Source: Lucinisca nassula (Eukaryota > Mollusca > Bivalvia > Lucinida > Lucinidae). Taken from it: 64,000 bases of DNA. The stretch lies in NCBI GenBank assembly GCA_963580285.1, contig OY757012.1, positions 168,938,652 to 169,002,651 on the forward strand. The letters are read 5' to 3'. Within the stretch, counting starts at the first letter, position 1. Every line of letters begins with the position of its first letter. The translations under genes were made by a program, and so were the position numbers. This document shows, one piece after another, positions 33,932 to 45,949 of this stretch. Below the pieces are notes generated by a model, which saw nothing but the letters and a program-made list of their open reading frames with translations, had not been told where the DNA came from and ran no database searches.

Positions 33932-34087
33932 AACCCTAAGAGGTATGAGCAACATCGGGTCGAGACAAAACGTGAAGTCTACTCCTCGCCCGATGCTTTT
34001 CATACGTCAAAAATGTTGGATGAAGTACCGTTATAACTTATTTTTTTCATGATTTTCGTGATAGTTCATCCATTATGTGTTTCTTTG

Positions 34088-34915
34088 TTTGATTTGTGGT
34101 TTAACGTCCCCGGCAACACTACATGTATTCAGGTCATTTTAGAGACGCGGTTTCAAATTTTGTTGGACTTTTACCCGACATCGAGATGAAATGACACCTG
34201 AAGCCCTGCTGCCAATTGAAACTAATAGGGTTTATATGCATGGACAGTCCGACTCGCATTACTTAGCCTGGGCAGACTTTAATCTTTACAGATGGCGCCG
34301 TCTTTGGTCGGGCCCCTCGGAGTCTAACTGTTGGTTTTCTTTTGCTCCAGCAATTCTGTTGTTGTATGCTGTCGAGTCCTCAACCTTGTTTCATCTCTGT
34401 AATTTTTTTGATTTGTATGTTCTCGGAGATGTTACACTGATGAGTTGGGAAGCCTTCATGCGGACTAAACAAAATCAGTGTATACCGCGACAGAGGTAAG
34501 GGCGAGGATTATCGCCATGTAAAATCGATTTACTCCCCCCCCCCCCCCCCCACCTAGTGGAATTCTTTCCACTGGCCGTTCCAATGCGGTTCCTCTGTGG
34601 CGGCTTATTTATGTTGTTGTTTGTTACTTACTGTGTGTATCACTTGTGTCTGTTTCTTTTGGATGGCCATTTTGCCATTTTGTGGGAAAGTAACTGTCTT
34701 ATGGCCTTCCTTTGTTTAGGTTTCCATTATGGTCTGGTCGCTTCATGTTTGTGTTTCTTTCCGGTGTCTTTGATGGGTGGAGTAAGTTAATTGTATCGAT
34801 TCCTGATCTTTGTTTTACTTCTACTTTAACCTTCTAGGCGGTTTACCCGTACTCATGTGCGGTCGGTTTCAGCTCTTCGGCACCATCTATTTCTCCAAGC
34901 CCCAATTGGCGGGGG
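34088..34915 (-). mobile_element. SINE-A copy split by a PLE 3' UTR
   Basis: Tail-side SINE-A (GTGGTTTAACGTCCCCGGC) runs to GCCTGGGCAGACTTTAATC. After the PLE insertion, head-side SINE-A resumes with CTAGGCGGTTTACCCGTAC and ends GGCGGGGG. Short repeats CTTTAATCTT and CTTTAACCTT flank the insertion. Confidence 0.75.
34292..34831 (+). mobile_element. PLE 3' UTR insertion, subtype 2
   Basis: UTR-only copy from CGTCTTTGGTCGGGCCC to TTTTACTTCTACTT. It contains CACTGATGAGTTGGGAAGCC, the GGTAAGGGCGAGGATTAT block, a 17-base C run near 34537, and the hairpin AGTGGAATTCTTTCCACT. Confidence 0.8.
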
Positions 34916-34929
34916 CAACCATTCATTAT

Positions 34930-36630
34930 GTTTTGAATAATTCTGACTTGAAGGTACCATTGAAACACGATGCCCAAGATGGCCCAGAATCGCTCACCTG
35001 ATTTCAAGATGTCACATATCTTCTGAAAGTCATATGGATAACTCACAGCATTCCTGTGAAGATTGACTGAAATTGGGCCAAGGCGGCATTTAAAGCGAAT
35101 TATTGACATTTTTCTATTTTCAGCTCTGGTGGTCATCTTAATCATTGGATTGTAACATGTTTAGCTATTTTGGTTAAGGGTCGCTTAAGCAACATTCCTT
35201 TTATGTTTGAATGAAATTGGCCCGAGGTTATAGGAGTATATTATTGTTTCTATTTACATGCATATCTCTGGCAGACATCTTGTACATCCGTGGAACAATT
35301 TTAGCCATTTCGGCAGAGGGTCTCCTAAGCAACATTCCTATGGGTTTTGATTGAAATTGGCCCAAGGGTTCAGGAGAAGTTGGCATATAAAGCAAATTGT
35401 TGATGTTTTTTTTTCTATTTTTACCTCTGGTGGCCATCTTGCTCATTGGAGCAATACTGTTTTTGCTATTTTGATTGTGGATCACGTAAGCAAGATTCCT
35501 ATGAAGTTTTAATGTAACTGACCATAGAGTATAGGAGTAGGTGTTTAAAGGTTTTTCTATTTTAGCTCTGGTGGCCATCTTGTTCAGCCAAGCGGAACGA
35601 TTTTAGCTATTTTGGAAGAGGGTTACCTAAGTAACATTTCAATAAGTTTGTATAAAATTAGCCAAAGTTTCAGGGGAAGTTGGCATTTAAAGCGAATTAT
35701 TGATGTTTTTTTATTTTTCTATGTTTAGCTCTGGTGGCCGTCTTGCTTCTCAGAGCAGCACTGTTTTAGCTATTCTAGTAGAAGGTCATCAAAGCAGCAC
35801 TCCTATGAAGTTTGAATGGAATTGGCACAGGGGTTTAGGAGGAGTTGTTGTTTAAAAAGTTTTTTATTTTTTAGCTCTGATGCATTTAAAGCGAATTGTT
35901 GATGTGTTTTATTTTTAGCTCTGGTGTCCATCTTGCTCATCAAAGCGGAACCGTTTTAGCTATTTTGTATAGGGTTACTTAAGCAACAATCCTATAGAGT
36001 TTGAATGAAATTGGCCCAAGGGTATAGGAGGAGTAAGCAAGATTCCTATGAAGTTTGAATGTAACTGACCATACAGTATAGGAGTAGTTGTTTAAAGGTT
36101 TTTCTATTTAAGCTCTGGTGGCCATCGTGTTCATCCAAGCGGAGCGATTCTAGGTATTTTTGTAGACAATCACATAAGTAACAATCTGATACAGTTTGGT
36201 TGAAATTGACCGAAGGGTTAAGGCGGAGAGGAGTTAGTATTTAAAGCTAATTGTTGACGTTTTTCTATTTTAGCTCTGATAGCTTCCTTGCTCATCGGAG
36301 CAGAACCATTTTAGCTTATTTGGTAGATTTAAGCAACATGAGGTGTAAATGAAATTAGCACAAGGGTAAAGGAGGAACTGTCGTTTAAAGATTTTCTATT
36401 TTTAGCCCTGGTGGCCAGCTTGTTCATCCGAGCGGAATGATTTTAGCTATTTTGGTATAGAGTCACTTAAGCAACATTCCTTTAAAATTTGATTGAAATT
36501 GGCTTAAGGGCTCAGGAAGAGTTAGCATTTAAGCAAATTGTTGACGCCGCACGACACACGACGGACGCCGCACGACGGACATTGACCGATCTTAATGGCT
36601 CATCATGAGCACTTCGGGCTCAGGTGAGCT
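34930..36630 (+). mobile_element. Pearl/HINE-like element with irregular tandem units
   Basis: About nine to ten degenerate units, 140-200 bp apart, recognised by AGCTCTGGTGGCCATCTTG, AGCAACATTCCTATGAAGTT and GAAATTGGCCCAAGGG. The right end reads GCTCATCATGAGC...GGGCTCAGGTGAGCT, the counterpart of the AGCTCACCTGAGCC left module at 15521. The left hairpin is not recognisable; the element may be truncated where it meets SINE-A. Confidence 0.6.
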
Positions 36631-36639
36631 AATAAAAAG

Positions 36640-37815
36640 CAGCTACACGCAGTTTTCATATTCTTAACGGAAGAGCTCTATTGTTAGTTGACAAATCATT
36701 CGCACCTCACGCTCGTAATGTGATCTACTTTACAACTGACCCCCAAACATTGATTTATTATTCAACAAATCACGCACTAGAGCTGATCTATTTGTTAAAT
36801 AAACTAAAATGGACGCTATGATCATTAAAGAAGCCAACTGTAATAACAAAATCCACAGACACAGCCTAATATCATGCCACTGCATGGATACTGCATGGAT
36901 ACATTACTTATTTTGAGATATAGACAGACATGATGTCCTAAAATATTAACCTCTATTAAGACCATCGTTGGGACTGTTCAAAAGGGGACTAAAGAACAGT
37001 TAAAACATGTTTCAGATCAAGGTGGTCTATGACCAGAGGTCACTTAAATTTATCAAGATTTGATAGCAGCACAGATTATTGTGTAATCTCATACAATTCA
37101 TCCCCGGTAACATAGTGTATGGTTTGAGGAAAGTCCTTGTATAAACACCCAAGTTATCGACTGGGAATTGTTTTCTTAGAGAAACGGATGGACAAACAGA
37201 CACTAGAAACCTGCCAGGCCAAAATATGAAACTTTCTAAAAATAAATACTCAAGTTATTGATCAGAAATGGTGTGGACAGATGGATGGACAGACAGATGG
37301 AGCTTGACAAGCTGTTGTTGTTCATGATATGGAATGATAATAATTGGTGTATTTGCAATGTATATATCTGTGAAGCTTCATTTAGATAGTCATTGTGGTA
37401 AAAACAGATAAAACATGTTTCAGATCAATCATGGCAGATAACACATAATCTGCCAATGTCGAAGTATTAGTTCTTTGTCCTAATATGCAAACTTTGATGT
37501 TAAATTACATGCAAAAATGAAGTTAAGGAATTACAGGTCGGGAATAAAATAATGCAGAAGCTGTGTTACAAATAGACATACTTTGTCCATTACAGATCCC
37601 ATACCACTCAATGTATATATCTGTAAAGTTCCATTTTATGAGGTGCCGTTTTACTATTTAATCGAATTTCAAGCCATCTATAAATAGAATTGATGATATC
37701 TATAACAAACATATAGGATATCAATAAATATTATCAGATATCTATAAATAATATTAGATAACTATTATTTTGGGAAAAATAATCAATGTTACAGTTCTGA
37801 GTCACAATCTGTAAC
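36640..37815. repeat. Degenerate dispersed repeat, no gene
   Basis: Recurrent phrases such as ATGTATATATCTGTGAAG, CAGATAACACATAATCTG and CCCATACCACTC appear here and again at 38050-39480. Together they look like one old array interrupted by SINEs. No coding sequence is seen. Confidence 0.4.
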
Positions 37816-37827
37816 CTACATTGTTAA

Positions 37828-37988
37828 GTGAGTGAGTGTTTGAGTTTAACGTCCCACCAACAGCTAAGGTCATACGGAGACGGGACCTCGGTTTAAAGAC
37901 TCATCCGAAAGTCTGGAGAAGCCCGGGATCGATCCTGCGACCCCTGGCTTACAAGGCGAGTAGCGTAACCACTACACCACGGAGGCTT
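37828..37988 (-). mobile_element. tRNA-headed SINE-C, reverse copy
   Basis: The minus strand begins AGCCTCCGTGGTGTAGTGG (box A), has box B-like GGATCGATCCCGGGC, and ends GGACGTTAAACTCAAACAC with a CACT-rich tail. Perfect 12-bp target duplications CTACATTGTTAA lie at 37816-37827 and 37989-38000. Confidence 0.85.
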
Positions 37989-38263
37989 CTACATTGTTAA
38001 ATAAATATGTGACGTTTCATTAGTAAAGGAATAATAGGCCAAAAAACATTTTCAAATATGAACAAGGGTAGTAAATCTGTAACAGTGGGACTGACTTTGC
38101 CCGTTACAATCCCATACCACTCGTCCCTGATCAATGAAAATATATGTTCAATTTCATTTAGATATTCCATATAGTAAAGGAACTACGAGTCAAAAAACAT
38201 TTTTTCAGATATATCAATAGCAGATAACTCTTAATTTGGGGCCCAGAGTTCCAGTTCTTTGTA

Positions 38264-38426
38264 GAAGCCTCCGTGGTGCAGTGGTTACGCTACTTGCCTT
38301 GTAAACCAGGGATCGCAGGATCGATCCCGGGCTTCTCCAGGCTTTCGGATGAGTCTTTAAACCGAGATCCCGTCTCCGTATGACCTTATCTGTTGGTGGG
38401 ACGTAAAACTGAAACACTCACTCACT
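38264..38426 (+). mobile_element. tRNA-headed SINE-C, forward copy
   Basis: Same family, opposite orientation: GCCTCCGTGGTGCAGTGG at the head, GGATCGATCCCGGGC as box B, and an ACTGAAACACTCACTCACT tail. The 13-bp flanks are CCAGTTCTTTGTA (38251-38263) and CCAGCTCTTTGTA (38427-38439), one mismatch. The head looks tRNA-Thr-like, but the arms do not fold as a working tRNA. Confidence 0.85.
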
Positions 38427-38721
38427 CCAGCTCTTTGTAACATTATGTAATCTTTGATGTTAAACATATCTGTGAAGTTTCATTCAAATGCTATGAATGG
38501 TAAAGGAATTATAGGCCACAGACTATTTTCCAATATGAACAGGGGCAGTTACTGTTACAAGCCGATGGAATTTGCCCGATACAAAACATATAGAAAAATA
38601 TGCCCAAAGAAAACAAGAATCACAAACAGCACAACAACCAGCCCCATCTTCCCCATAAGAGGTGATCAAGGTGCAACGGGCATAATTAATGAAAATTAAA
38701 CAAATAATAATAATGATAATA

Positions 38722-38870
38722 CCCAGTAGGCACACGTCGATTGGGCAACGTCGAATCAACGTCGGTGCAACGTCACGACGTTGCAACGACGTTGATGTGA
38801 CGTTGCATGAATGTCATGACGTCGCACCGCCGTTGACGTGACGTCACAATTACGTCATGTGCCTGCTGGG
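38722..38870. mobile_element. Small MITE with CCCAG...CTGGG ends
   Basis: Longer relative of 4967-5085, with CCCAGTAGGCACACGTCG and ATGTGCCTGCTGGG ends. The interior is several copies of a CGACGTTGATGTGACGT-type word. Confidence 0.7.
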
Positions 38871-39040
38871 TAATAAAACACATTTATAAGCACACACAAC
38901 ATGAAGAGCCCCATCGGAAAATCCGAATAAAGCTACATGAGGACTGCAGAAGCGATAACCACTGGAGAGGTTATGCTCTAGGTTCTGATATTATTTACAA
39001 CACATACACCCCATTCCACTTGTCCCTGATCAATGTATAT

Positions 39041-39233
39041 ACAGTAAAATTCCGCTATTAAGACCACCTAAAATTAAGACAAATTATGTTTTTAAAATGC
39101 ATATTTAGAAGATTTCAGGTGCGTTTTCTTTGTGTTTGCAACATCTAGTGTACTCTTGTTGGAGACCAACTTTGGGACTATTCAAAAGTGGTCTTTAAAC
39201 CACTTTTGAATAGTCCCAAAGGAGTTTTACTGT
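39041..39233. mobile_element. Small MITE with ACAGTAAAATTCC ends, second copy
   Basis: Begins ACAGTAAAATTCCGCTATTA and ends GAGTTTTACTGT. It carries an added perfect hairpin, CAAAAGTGGTCTTTAAACCACTTTTG, split here as CAAAAGTGGT and ACCACTTTTG. Confidence 0.6.
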
Positions 39234-39960
39234 ATCTGTCAAATTCCATTCCATAAGTAAAGGAAAAACTGATAAAAAAAACATTTTCTTTCAGATCTGT
39301 CAAGGGTAGATAACTCTTAGTCTGGAAAGGTCAGAATTATAATTCTTAGTCGCAATATGTTGTTAAACATATCCGTGAACTTTCATTCAGATAATATTCC
39401 AGTATGATCAATGGCAGTGACTCTGTTTAAGTTGATTGATATTGCCAATTAACGATCACCCCATACCATTCACCCCAATAACAATATGTACGCTATGTTT
39501 GGAGAATTACTCAAGTTATCCACTGGAAATTATGCGGCCGGACGGACATTCGTTCGTTCGTACGGATGTCGTTTGTTGGATAAAACAGTGTTAATTGTTC
39601 GTCTATAATAGCAAAAGTAGCACAAATACCCAGCATGTCCCTTTAAATTTGTTGGCTACTTTTTGAACACTAACGGAATAAACGGCAAGTAACCAATTCA
39701 AGTCTTCCCAATATATTCCAGTGGATGCGCTCGGACATACGGATGGACTGGCGGACCGGAAGATATATCATAATACCCCACCACTTCAAGAATCGGTGTG
39801 ATGAAGTATGGGGAGCCATTTTGCCTCCACTGAGCGACATCTATAACCTGACTGCTACTGTCAAGTGTAATTCAGCTATAAAAGTTGCTTTAGATACAAA
39901 ATATTGGAAAAGCACATATAGCATGTACGGTTGAATCCCATTTAACGTGATTATCATTCA

Positions 39961-40181
39961 CCCTTTTTGTCCCAAATGGAATCTTCCTTCTTATATATGG
40001 CAGGAATCCTTTTCGAAAGTAAGGGGTGACAGGTGGCGTTTTCTTAAAAAACTATTTGGAAATTGGCAAAATTTTAAGGAAACAGTGTAGGCCCTGATCA
40101 GACGCCGCATTCTGCGGCGTCTGATCTGGACCTGCACTGTTTGCCAGGGTACCCGATTTGGGGTTTCTGGTACAAAATGGG
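39961..40181. mobile_element. piggyBac-like hairpin MITE, type 2
   Basis: Ends CCCTTTTTG (left) and CAAAATGGG (right), the right one followed by TTAA (40182-40185); the left flank reads TTCA instead. Hairpin at 40083-40140 (GCCCTGATCAGACGCCGC and its mirror). The TTAA target and CCC...GGG ends suggest a piggyBac-mobilised element; no transposase is present. Confidence 0.6.
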
Positions 40182-40564
40182 TTAAATTAAGTTTCGTCTT
40201 CCAGGAAAGATATACTGAGCTATGCTAATGGATTTATATTCCTCACGGCGTGCAACATACCTTGACGACATCGTAGATGAAACCAGCTGAACAGTCACTC
40301 CCTTGATCTGGTTCTGCTTGTCTGTAATCAACCTTAAGGAGGCCAGAAAATGAATACATTTCTGAAGGACTAAGCCACCGACTTTCATAGTTATACACAG
40401 TGTAGATGTTCGGTACCTCTCCATTACAGAGAGCACAAAATATGTTTCTGAAAATAAAATGATTGGCGGGTTAAAAACTATAAAATGATTGGCTGGTTAG
40501 AAACTATAAACTGAGCCAGTTCAAGTTCAAAACTGTCTTCCGGAATGGCGCCCAGCGAAATCTC

Positions 40565-40836
40565 GGGTTTTAAATATGTTGTGCGAACAAGATATAGTGC
40601 GCACAAGATAATATCTTGTGTGGGCAAGATATTATCTTGTTCGGACAAAATATTATCTTGTGCGCACAAGATAATATCTTGTGCGGACAACATAATATCT
40701 TGTTCACACAACATATTATCTTGTGCGCACAAGATATTAAGTTGTGCGAAAAAGATATGATCTTTTCCGCACAACATAGATCTTGTGCGGACAAGATAAT
40801 ATCTGCTGCGCACAAGATATTATCTTGATTTTATGG
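40565..40836. repeat. Satellite of ~22-bp palindromic units
   Basis: About twelve units alternate two self-complementary cores, CTTGTGCGCACAAG and AGATATTATCT, so every unit reads the same on both strands. Mutated units (TTCGGACAA, TTCACACAA) show it is not freshly amplified. The cysteine-rich open frames on both strands are by-products of the repeat. Confidence 0.9.
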
Positions 40837-40965
40837 GACTACTACCTGACACTGAGATGAAATGATATCTCAAACCCTGTCGCATAAACAAACCAAAACA
40901 AAAAGTTCTCATATGCAGTCGGTTTCAGCTCTGCGTAGACATGCAGCCTAATTTATTTCTCTAAG
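40837..40965 (-). mobile_element. SINE-A fragment
   Basis: Retains ACACTGAGATGAAATGATAT and TCGGTTTCAGCTCTGCG but lacks the middle segment between them. Confidence 0.6.
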
Positions 40966-41159
40966 TTTGGCTGTATTCGAGTATAATGCATTATGATCAG
41001 CCTTTTGATTTATTTTTGAAACATTCAGGCATTCAGGCATGCACATGCGTGAGCGTACGACTTTGCGGATACATGGGGGCATGAATAACATATCATAACG
41101 TATGCGAAATTTTTTTTTTCTAATTGTTGTATAATATACTTGGTTATCAAACAAATACA

Positions 41160-41480
41160 TTTGAGAGCGCAACTCCTTTTACATTTTTATCAAATAATTT
41201 GAATTTTTGAAGGTGTTTTGTTATCAACTTTTTCCACTATTACAACTTAGCTCTTTCCGGATCCAGCTACTTTTAGAATAGGTAACTTGTGAGCGCAACT
41301 CCTCTTACAGTCTGACTAGGGATCGTTTTGATTTTTTTTGCCGACATTTTTGTCATGGTCTGCAGAAGTGCATGTGCTTTTGGGATTATCCTCTTTTAAT
41401 CTTTTATCAACTTTTTTTAACTTACATCTTTCCAGGTTCAATTTCATTTTAGAATAGCTACGTTGTGAGTGCTACTATAT
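41160..41480. repeat. Degenerate tandem repeat
   Basis: Two to three diverged units of about 130 bp recognised by TGAGAGCGCAACTCC / TGTGAGCGCAACTCC and TTTTAGAATAG. Confidence 0.5.
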
Positions 41481-42423
41481 CTAACTTTTTGTACTTTGCA
41501 TATGTTTTCTGCATGTATTAGGATGTGCATGTACTTTGGATATAACTGTTAGGTCTTTGCTTGACACTTATTCCACATTATGAACTTAGCCATTTTCTAA
41601 CCTCAGATATTTAGATTGTGTGTGAGTACTTCTTAAACTCCTATATGTATTTATTCAACCTGAAATAAACATTAATTTTTGGGTGTGGCAGGTGTGTGTG
41701 TAGGGTGACAAATAGCACTACAGAGGCATCGCCAAAAGTGGCTGGTCATTGCACTATACTCTGTATATAGGGTTTTATTTTCTACTACTATTTTTCCGGA
41801 CTATGGTTAATTCCCTGGGAAATGGTATCACAGCAACCGTAGATATTTATTTATCCCTGAGTACGTTTCCACTATCAATTGTAAAGAGAAAACATTGCCT
41901 AGGGAGTTTACCATAATTTGGCCACAGCAGTGCTAGACCAGATTGCGCATATGTGCGCCGGTTCCAATCACACAAACGCCAATAAAATTTATTCACACGC
42001 TCTTATTTTAGTATACGGTAGCAGGTCAATGGTTCCGGTCATTCCGGAATTCATCCATACTTGGTGTTTATCCATGCCTTTTCGATAAGTACTGCACGCT
42101 CTCGCTGCAAGGACAAAGAACTATTGTCACCCTTAGATTCTCTGAATCAGAAGTTACATGATTCCTAGGCCACGTGTTGAAAGTCATAAATACACGTTAT
42201 CACGTAAAAAATGTAAAAAAAAAAAATCCGATTTTGCAACTGATTAAAAAAAAAAAAACAAAAAAAAAAAAAAAAAAACAAATATGGGTCAGTTACTTTT
42301 TCATAAGCAATCTGCATATGAATTTTCAGAACCTTAGGATTTACGGTTCCTGAGATATTACTATAGTACCTGACGGACGAACGGACGGACGAAAAGGCAA
42401 AACCAATATGCCCCCACAACTTT
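41481..42423. other. No recognised gene
   Basis: AT-rich intronic sequence. A-rich tracts at 42213-42280 and an ACGGACGAACGGACGGACG tract near 42374, the latter reminiscent of the left ends of the HINE-like elements. Confidence 0.35.
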
Positions 42424-43320
42424 TTCATAAACTACGCAAAGCCTTTATTAACTTTTATAGACGCCATAACGAATTAATTTATAAATTCATTGTTGGGTTT
42501 AAATCTCTTCTGCAACAAGGTCCATCGGAATTTTATGGTGCCTTAGAAAATATATACTTGCAATGATTTCAGTACCCACTTTCATAAACATCATTCTTCG
42601 ATATAAAAAGATTGGGTACAACATAAATATTATACGACAGACTGCATGCTGGGTAGTTAACCCAATCACGGTGAATAACTTTGCCGCCCTCTTTAATTGC
42701 ACTCCGGTGGGTCAAACCTCAAATTCTATGATGGTTCCAGCGTAAAGGCTTACTGAGAATTAGAAATTAATATTATGTAATGTTGGTTGGTGCCCGTCGC
42801 TCTTTCTCTGGTCTGGCCCACCGGAGTCCAGCTTTTCCTTTTACAGCAGCATTTTAGTGGTTCCTTGCTGTCGAGTCCTCACCTTTGTTTCATCTCTGTG
42901 GTTGTTTGATTTTTGTGTTCTAGGAGATGTTGCACTGATGAGTTAGGAAACCTTAATGCGGACTGAACAAAGTATATGTTTAAATCGCGACGGAATCAAA
43001 GGCGAGGATTGCGGCCGGATAAAATCGATTTAAGCACCCCACCCCAGTGAAATTCTGTTCACTGACCATTCGAAGGCGGTTCTTCTGTTGCGGTTTATTA
43101 TTCTTATGGTTTGTCTTTGAGTCTGTGTAATGCTTATATCTTTTTGTTTTGGATAGCCAGTTGGCCATTGTATGTGAAAGAAACTGCTCTTTTGGGTTTC
43201 AGTATTTCCATTAGGGTCTAATTCTTCAATGTTTGTGTTTCTTTCCCTTTCGTGTCTTTGATGGGAGGTGTGGGTTAATTGTATCGATTTCTGATCATTA
43301 CCGGCACTTCTGTTTTGATG
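42424..43320 (+). pseudogene. PLE fragment: RT C-terminus plus 3' UTR
   Basis: Starts with codons for HKLRKAF (5'-truncated), continues with a frame-disrupted C-terminus to the FNCTPVG region (about 42705), then a 3' UTR of subtype 1 ending near CACTTCTGTTTTG. Indels break the reading frame near 42540. Confidence 0.75.
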
Positions 43321-43857
43321 TAGTCAAAATATAACATTTGGTTTCCATATTCTAGTCAATGTTTTATTCATCTGTGGATCATCTTTTCGGGAATGATATT
43401 TTTTGTCAACACGGAATTACGGTTTTTGATCAAAGATGAGACCTTAAAAAATGACACATATTTATTGCGAATTTGGCACTTAACTTTCACCCATATTAGA
43501 TTTAAAGATTAATTTGTAGTAGTTTGATAATTAGTTATCAAAACTTAAATGAACAATTTTCTAGTGATGTTTATAGAATATAACGAATTATTTAAACAAG
43601 TGTTTTAATGGTCAATTAACTATGAAATGGCCTTTTTTCAATTAAAAAAAACATTTTGTGGTTCCTTAGTGCCCTAAATCAAACGAAGCGAATCTGTCGA
43701 TGTTTAATATGCTGGCATAAGTATTTGTTTATCCTCATTGTCACAAAAATAGTTGTAAAGTCAACAAGTCACTTAATTTGGCTAGGAAATTTCTGTGAAG
43801 TACTCAGTAACTGATCGTACCCATTAGCGGATATAGTCGTCAAGACAGCACGAAAGT
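43321..43857. other. No recognised feature
   Basis: AT-rich sequence between two PLE fragments. No open frame or repeat copy recognised. Confidence 0.35.
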
Positions 43858-44506
43858 CATTTAGAATAAAATAGAAGTGAAGGCAATGATCGGGAATCGA
43901 TACAATTAACCCACAGCTCCCATCAGAGACACCAAAGGGAAAGAAACACAAACATGAAACAACCAGACCCTAATGGAAACATCAATAGCAAAAAGCCAAA
44001 AGGACAGTTACATTCCCACAAAATGGCCAATTGGCTATCCAAAGCAAAATAATATAAGCGATGCACATACTCAAAGACAGGCCTTAACAAAAATAAACAA
44101 CGACAGAAGAACCGCCTTGGAACGGTTAGTGAAACGAATTCCACTGGGGTGGGGGCTTAAATTCATTTTACGTGGCCACAATCCTCGCCCTTACTTCCGT
44201 CGCGATTTAGACAAATAATTGGTTCAGTCCACAGGAAAGCCTCCTACCTCATCAGTGTAACATTTCCGTGAACACAAAAACCAATCAACCACAGAGATGA
44301 AACAACGGTGAGGAGTCCACAGCAAGAAACCACTGAAAATGCTGGAGCAAATAAAAACCAACAGTTAGACTCCGATGGGCCCAAACAGAGACCGAGCATC
44401 AGACACCAACCAACATTACATAAAATTAGATTCTCTTTAATTCTCAATTGGCCTTTTACGCTCGAACCGTCATATAATCTGAGGCCTGATCCACCGGCGT
44501 GCAATT
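43858..44506 (-). pseudogene. PLE 3' UTR with last RT codons
   Basis: The minus strand reads from the CACGCCGGTGGATCAGGCC region (end of the reverse transcriptase, about 44500) through the full subtype-1 UTR to CTTCTATTTTATTC at about 43860. Confidence 0.75.
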
Positions 44507-44509
44507 AAA

Positions 44510-45261
44510 GAAGAATTAAATCTATTCTCAGCCATAAAGCATATTCAGTCAAACGTAAAATCAAGAAAAATACTTGTCCAAATCAAATAACACTACTGTA
44601 AGACAGGCGCATGCAGAACGACATGGATATTTCCAATATCTAAATTTAGGCGCGTTATTGCACAGCAGACGACCATAATCTGTGGCCGTATTGATTCACC
44701 GGTAATGATAGAAACTTTCCAAAAATACTACTAATAAAAATGATGAATTAAAAAAGAAGCCGTAGGTATAGTATTTTGAACATTGTGTTTTTAGACCCGG
44801 TTATTTTCGTGCATTATTTTTCATAGAAAGTGGATATAGACAGTCAGTTTGACCGATTGATTCACCAGTTTACTCTATTGTATTTTGAGCGGTGCGTTTT
44901 GAACAGTTCATTATCGGTCATTTGCTACCTTGAATTCCCTCCAGAACTTCAACAGCACAGACCTTGAGCATATGTTCTGGGAACATACGAACAACACGAA
45001 TGTTCCGGGATAGATGCATAGATATGCGCTCTGGTACCGAAGAGAATTTTGTCTCTGTGTTTGTTCTGGCACTTTCAGATCAACTGCAGTTTCCTAATAT
45101 ATTCCTGTTTGAGTTTTTATTACTTGCTAGTTAATGAATAAATCGAATATTTTGATCTCAATAGACGGCTTAAATACAGCTAGTACTTTAGGTCAGATAA
45201 TAACGATTTATGAAATTTCACTTAAAACAGTTGCTTGTATTTTTGTTAAAGACATAGTAAA
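44510..45261. other. No recognised feature
   Basis: Intronic sequence without open frames of note or repeat copies I can identify. Confidence 0.35.
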
Positions 45262-45520
45262 TGCTAGTTCTTCTGTCGCGGTTTACTTTTGTTATGGTTT
45301 GTCTTTGGGTGTTTGTGTTGATTATATTATTTTATTTTTTATTTTGGATAGCCTATTGGCCATTTTGTGAGAAAGTAACGGTCCTTTTGGCTTTCCGCTA
45401 TTGATGTTTCCAATAGGGTCTGTTGTTTCATGTTTGTGTTTCTTTCCATTTGGTGTCTCTGATGGGAGCTATGGGTTAATTGTATCGATTCCTGATCATT
45501 GCCCCCACTTCTATTTAGAC
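45262..45520 (+). mobile_element. PLE 3' UTR fragment, subtype 1
   Basis: Distal UTR from AGTTCTTCTGTCGCGGTTTA to TGATCATTGCCCCCACTTC. 5'-truncated. Confidence 0.7.
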
Positions 45521-45540
45521 ATTTTATTCTCATCTTTTGA

Positions 45541-45949
45541 AATAAGCACAGTTACGATGGACAGGCCATGTTTAACAGAATGCCTGAGGAACGTTTACCA
45601 AAGAAAATTCTCTATGGAGAACTAGAAATAGGCAGACGCTCCCAAGGCGATCAGAAGATGCGCTACAAGGACATCCTCAAAGCCTCCCTCAGGGACTTCA
45701 ACATTCCAACAGAGTCGTGGGAACAAATTGCAAAGGACAAAGCAAAGTGGTGAGGTCTCATCAGAAGTGGTGCCAATGAATATGAGGCAAAAAGAATCAG
45801 TGAAACAGAGCAGAAGCGCGCACAGCGCAAACCCAGAGCTAATGAAGCATCAACAGAACTGTCTTCCTGTAACCTCTGTTGCTCTATATGCAATAGACAG
45901 TTCGGAGCTGGAATCGGTCTCATCAGGCATCTTAGAACACACAAATAGT
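45541..45949 (+). pseudogene. LINE reverse transcriptase C-terminus with zinc finger
   Basis: Fragment of a non-LTR retrotransposon ORF2 end. LRWTGHV (one frame) is followed after a 1-nt shift by RMPEERLPKKILYGEL, GRRSQGDQKMRYKDILKASL and SWEQIAKDKAKW, the usual tail region of jockey/CR1-type LINEs. A TGA interrupts after KAKW, and the frame then continues through a Glu/Lys/Arg-rich linker to a C-terminal C2H2-like finger (CSICNRQFGAGIGLIRHLRTHK, split here as CSICNRQF and HLRTH) and a stop at 45949. The fragment is 5'-truncated and sits directly after a PLE UTR fragment. It shows that a LINE lineage able to mobilise SINEs was active in the genome, though not that it is the partner. Confidence 0.75.

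Noticed and set aside
33660..34052. 130-residue plus-strand frame
   Set aside because: It crosses a 160-bp hairpin, and the opposite strand is open in the same place for the same reason.
38264..38335. tRNA-Thr gene
   Set aside because: Part of a 163-bp SINE with flanking duplications; the anticodon stem is mismatched.
40478..40828. Cysteine-repeat peptides on both strands
   Set aside because: Translations of the palindromic satellite; not coding.
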